From Sipunculus nudus (lineage: Eukaryota; Annelida; Sipuncula; Golfingiida; Sipunculidae), in the NCBI GenBank assembly GCA_026874595.1, contig CM049307.1, positions 92,600,330 to 92,664,329 on the forward strand: a stretch of DNA of 64,000 bases, read 5' to 3'. The notes under the pieces were generated by a model, which had not been told where the DNA came from, did no database searches, and worked only from the letters and a program-made list of their open reading frames with translations. Both the position numbers and the translations under genes were made by a program. Positions 61,320-64,000 of this stretch are shown here, in pieces (position 1 is the stretch's first letter; each line of letters begins with the position of its first letter).

Positions 61320-62992
61320 GTTGGTGAATACTATTGTGATAAACAGAGACATTAAAGGGTGAGAAACCTTGTGTTATTCCAACAGTACCAGTTCAGGGAA
61401 GGGAAATGCATCACAACAGTTTATTCCTAGGTGTTTTAACTGTTAACTTACACACTTAAATAAACACAGATATATAATGATTTTTTAATGACTGATCATT
61501 TTTGCTGTACAAAGTACAAGCTCTATGTATGGAGTTTCCCGCAATCTGTGCATATTGTAAAGCACTATATTAGAATAATAGATCACATTTTTATGTAAAA
61601 ATATTTGAAATCAGCCTCATGTGATTTTGAGAAGTATTGCAATATATGTTTTTGGCGTCATTTGTCATGCCCATTGAAATGAGCGGGTTGAAAACTGTCA
61701 AACCTGTTAATGAGTGAACCCACTTTTATAGTTATGATTGCAGAGCTATCTCTTAGCACTTTGCTGATTTTGAGCTAATGGTTAATGACATGATAATAAA
61801 AACATAAATGGAGAACGATTTGAACATAAGTACTGAATTAAAAATATATATATGAAAATATAAAATAATAAGAAGTAACCTGTCGTCACATTTAATCCGC
61901 ATTTGGGTAGTCTGTCCTTCAAGACTCCATTTAATAATCTTCCCTTGTGTAACATGTATGAAATACTAAAGACATAGTAGAAATAAGCGTGCACGATACA
62001 GAAGGTGATTACAAATGTTTGTAACGTAACATGAATCTGAATGAAGAAGGCAAAACAAAAGAAATGCAGTTTGAATGCATGAGAAAACAATGTGTGCCAT
62101 CGAATTTAGTGATAAAAATAAAGAAAAAGTTTAATTTATGAGAATCTGGCTGTTATCATTCATAATACGTTTTCTGGTAGAGAAAATAAATAGTGTATAG
62201 CTATGTATACAAAGAAGCCAAACATTTCTGAACATTTAGAAATTTTATTGTAGACAAAGTTATTCGGTCACTGTCCTGTAGGATATCATGATCACTAATC
62301 CACCAATCCCCTAATTCAGCCAGCACCGACACAACTTAACAATAGACCCGACAAGCTTTGCCATAATCCTCTCCAAATGAACCATACTGGGAACAGCTAC
62401 CTAAGGAACAGTTCCATTTACACCTGAGGAAGGGGGCCGAGCACCCGAAAGCTGTGTACAAGAACTTACACACAGCTAGTCTTTTTCAAAAGGTGTCAAC
62501 CATTTACATTACTTTTGTAAGTAATGGACTAGTACGGCATTTCAAAACTTTATGTCATGTAGGTTCTCATTGAATCTGTTATCTGCTTCTGACTTATTGT
62601 ATGCTTTGGCAGTCTAAGTTGCCAGATGGACACATGCAACATAATGTAATGGGAGTCACAGTTTCTTTATAACCCACGGTATCATGCACCTTATTCCTCA
62701 CGTGTTGGCAAGTCCCTCTGGATTTGTTGTTATAGACAATTGTCTGCAGCAGCCAAGCTGATGCTTACACGGCACAAACCTTTCATGCAGACAGTTCTTG
62801 GTAAACAAGCTCCTTGTAAATCATGCATTGTGATTGTAATAAAGTTTGAGCAGTGTGGTACGGTTTCAAATTCAGATGGGCGTTACGGTCGATAGGCCGC
62901 GTGAATTAATTATGCAATAATCATGCTTCGGACTTATATATGCAACATGGTATATTCAGGGAAATAAGGTTAATTTTCTGTTACCTTAACAG
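61320..62992 (+). other. Lectin gene intron
   Basis: The first half of a C-type lectin domain (the segment with the first Cys pair) is expected between the two exons but was not found here. A 'ggccgagcacccgaaagct' stretch near 62436 resembles the end region of some retroelements. Confidence 0.45.
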
Positions 62993-63139
62993 CACTAAAG
63001 AGAATCGGAGGGTGGGCAGGATTCTGGACATCAGGCTCAGACAAAGACAGAGAGGGTACCTGGGTGTGGAATGCAACTGGCTCGGCGGTAACCTACCAGA
63101 ACTGGTCTCCAGGAGAGCCAAACAACGCCGCAAAGAAGG
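62993..63139 (+). CDS. C-type lectin domain exon with EPN motif, cut by an LTR insertion
   Basis: Acceptor CTTAACAG, phase 1 in agreement with exon 1. It reads [16 protein letters not shown], then [28 protein letters not shown] is the calcium-dependent motif linked in the family to mannose-type binding, and W-V-W plus Y-x-N-W are standard. The next expected part (E-D-C, W-N-D-x-x-C) is absent: at 63140 the sequence becomes a retrotransposon LTR. The longest ORF here (62940-63278) is in another frame and is not the gene. Confidence 0.75.
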
Positions 63140-63385
63140 TGTTGGGGACCACTCTCATAAGCCCAACTTGGCGAGTTTAATCCAGGTCCATATGGAACAC
63201 GGAGCCAACTACGACTTAGAAAATTCAACAGTGTTTATTCTGACTTCATTACAGGAGAGTATAACAGAGAAATCATAACAGAATCAAAAAGGAAAAGTCA
63301 CACCGTACCCGCGACGATAGTCACACCGTACCCGTGAAAAAAAAACAAAGTAAATTAAAGCTGTATATAACAGTCATCGCCAACA
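63140..63385 (-). mobile_element. 3' LTR of a minus-strand LTR retrotransposon
   Basis: The 246-bp segment begins TGTTGG and ends CCAACA. On the minus strand it is preceded by a purine-rich tract (aggtgggaggaa, 63386-63397) and contains AATAAA (about 63218-63223), as a 3' LTR should. A duplicated 'gtcacaccgtacccg' lies at about 63298-63335. The other LTR lies beyond the window. Confidence 0.7.
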
Positions 63386-63788
63386 TTCCTCCCACCTGTT
63401 GGAGTGTACTCCAACACCTTTGTTTCAAATTAATCTAAACTTAAGTACACAATAGTTCGCAAAGTACCTAGTCCTTATATACTTCTAAGAGCAGATCTAA
63501 CAATGAAATATACCTTATTAGATAATGTCTGATATCTTGATACTCAGAAAATCACATGAAAATGAACTTTTAATTATAACATCATATTCAGCGGATTTAA
63601 ATTTCTAGTATAACCAATTAAAAAGTATTCATACTTTAGTAATACGTTAGTTGTACATCTTGTAGATGCAAACAGCTCTACAATATTGTAGGTCTAATAA
63701 ATACTCCAATACTAATGACAAGTTAAACAAAAGTCAAGTATATCCAAGAATTAAAGCATGAACTTTACAAATCCAACCTGTTTACAGG
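63386..63788 (-). mobile_element. 3' non-coding region of the minus-strand LTR element
   Basis: Sequence between the pol stop and the LTR, including the polypurine tract and a near-palindrome gttggagtgtactccaac (63398-63415). No open frame. Confidence 0.5.
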
Positions 63789-64000
63789 TTAAACAACGCG
63801 TCCAGCACGCGTGACCTGAACTTCACCAGTTTTGTTAGATTTCTGGTTATTACCGTCTCTGATATCCGGAACATTACCAGTGTTCGAGTTTACATTCTCT
63901 GGGCTAACGGCATCCGAAGCACCACTCTGATAGTTTACTTCCAAGTCATGCAGCCTTTGAATAGGACGAGTGAAAAGTCCTTTAGCTGTTTTGAGCTCAG
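63789..64000 (-). CDS. pol C-terminus of LTR retrotransposon, probably BEL/Pao (partial)
   Basis: Open on the minus strand to the window end, closing with TAA at 63789-63791. It reads A-K-G-L-F-T-R-P-I-Q-R-L-H-D-L-E-V, a polar Asn/Asp/Ser stretch, then V-T-R-A-G-R-V-V. R-P-I-Q-R-L with L-E-V and a terminal T-R-x-G-R-V-V are features of the C-terminal end of such polyproteins. BEL/Pao is favoured over Gypsy by the R-P-I-Q-R-L motif but not proven. Confidence 0.6.
   Translation of the reverse strand, partial: ELKTAKGLFTRPIQRLHDLEVNYQSGASDAVSPENVNSNTGNVPDIRDGNNQKSNKTGEVQVTRAGRVV

Noticed and set aside
62940-63278. 112-residue ORF over the lectin exon
   Set aside because: It is a shadow frame; the lectin motifs lie in another frame that agrees with the splice phases, and the ORF runs into the LTR.

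Overview
This 64 kb window looks like AT-rich animal nuclear DNA, most likely from a marine lophotrochozoan and probably a mollusc. There are no operons or bacterial genes. Coding information is in short exons with GT/AG borders and matching codon phases, separated by long introns full of (TA)n microsatellites and decayed retrotransposons. The mollusc assignment is inference from gene families (secreted fibrinogen-like and C-type lectins, S1 protease with Thr/Pro linkers) and repeat style; no organism-specific marker was seen.

Layout. Positions 1-32306 (+) hold the 3' part of a large secreted S1-family serine protease gene: three tandemly duplicated 60-bp Thr/Pro-linker exons (869, 2947, 5622), then six protease exons (19785, 20697, 29110, 29827, 30966, 32133) and an AATAAA at 32391. 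Its introns are packed with foreign DNA: LINE fragments, two decayed Gypsy-like LTR retrotransposons (A about 6448-11600; B about 22660-26640), a LINE nested in A, and a 3.2 kb chimeric LINE/integrase segment present as three tandem copies (9801-19386). The His exon carries an in-frame TAA where the family has the Ser of a W-P-W-x-V-S-L motif, so this copy may be a pseudogene or null allele.

Positions 32307-44558 are mostly non-coding: a small tRNA-like element with inverted ends (34634), weak remnants resembling a receptor tyrosine phosphatase (about 37140-38975, +), and a decayed SLC16 (monocarboxylate transporter-like) gene on the minus strand (about 40484-41760). Positions 44559-48408 (+) encode an eight-exon kelch-repeat protein whose phases all agree but which has one in-frame TAA. 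A 1.7 kb minisatellite of about 33-bp units follows (49366-51096).

Positions 51424-56775 hold the one clearly intact gene: TATA box, signal-peptide exon and three further exons giving a 374-residue secreted fibrinogen-like protein. A tRNA-derived SINE with a target-site duplication lies at 58776-59194. Positions 60761-63139 hold a coiled-coil C-type lectin gene with two mutually compensating frameshifts in exon 1. Its EPN-motif lectin exon stops exactly at the LTR (63140-63385) of a minus-strand LTR retrotransposon, probably BEL/Pao, whose pol C-terminus runs off the window end.

Taken together, the window is a neighbourhood of secreted, recognition-type genes (protease, fibrinogen-like, C-type lectin) undergoing heavy transposon insertion and gene decay. 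All identifications are by eye from motifs and exon phases; no database search was run.
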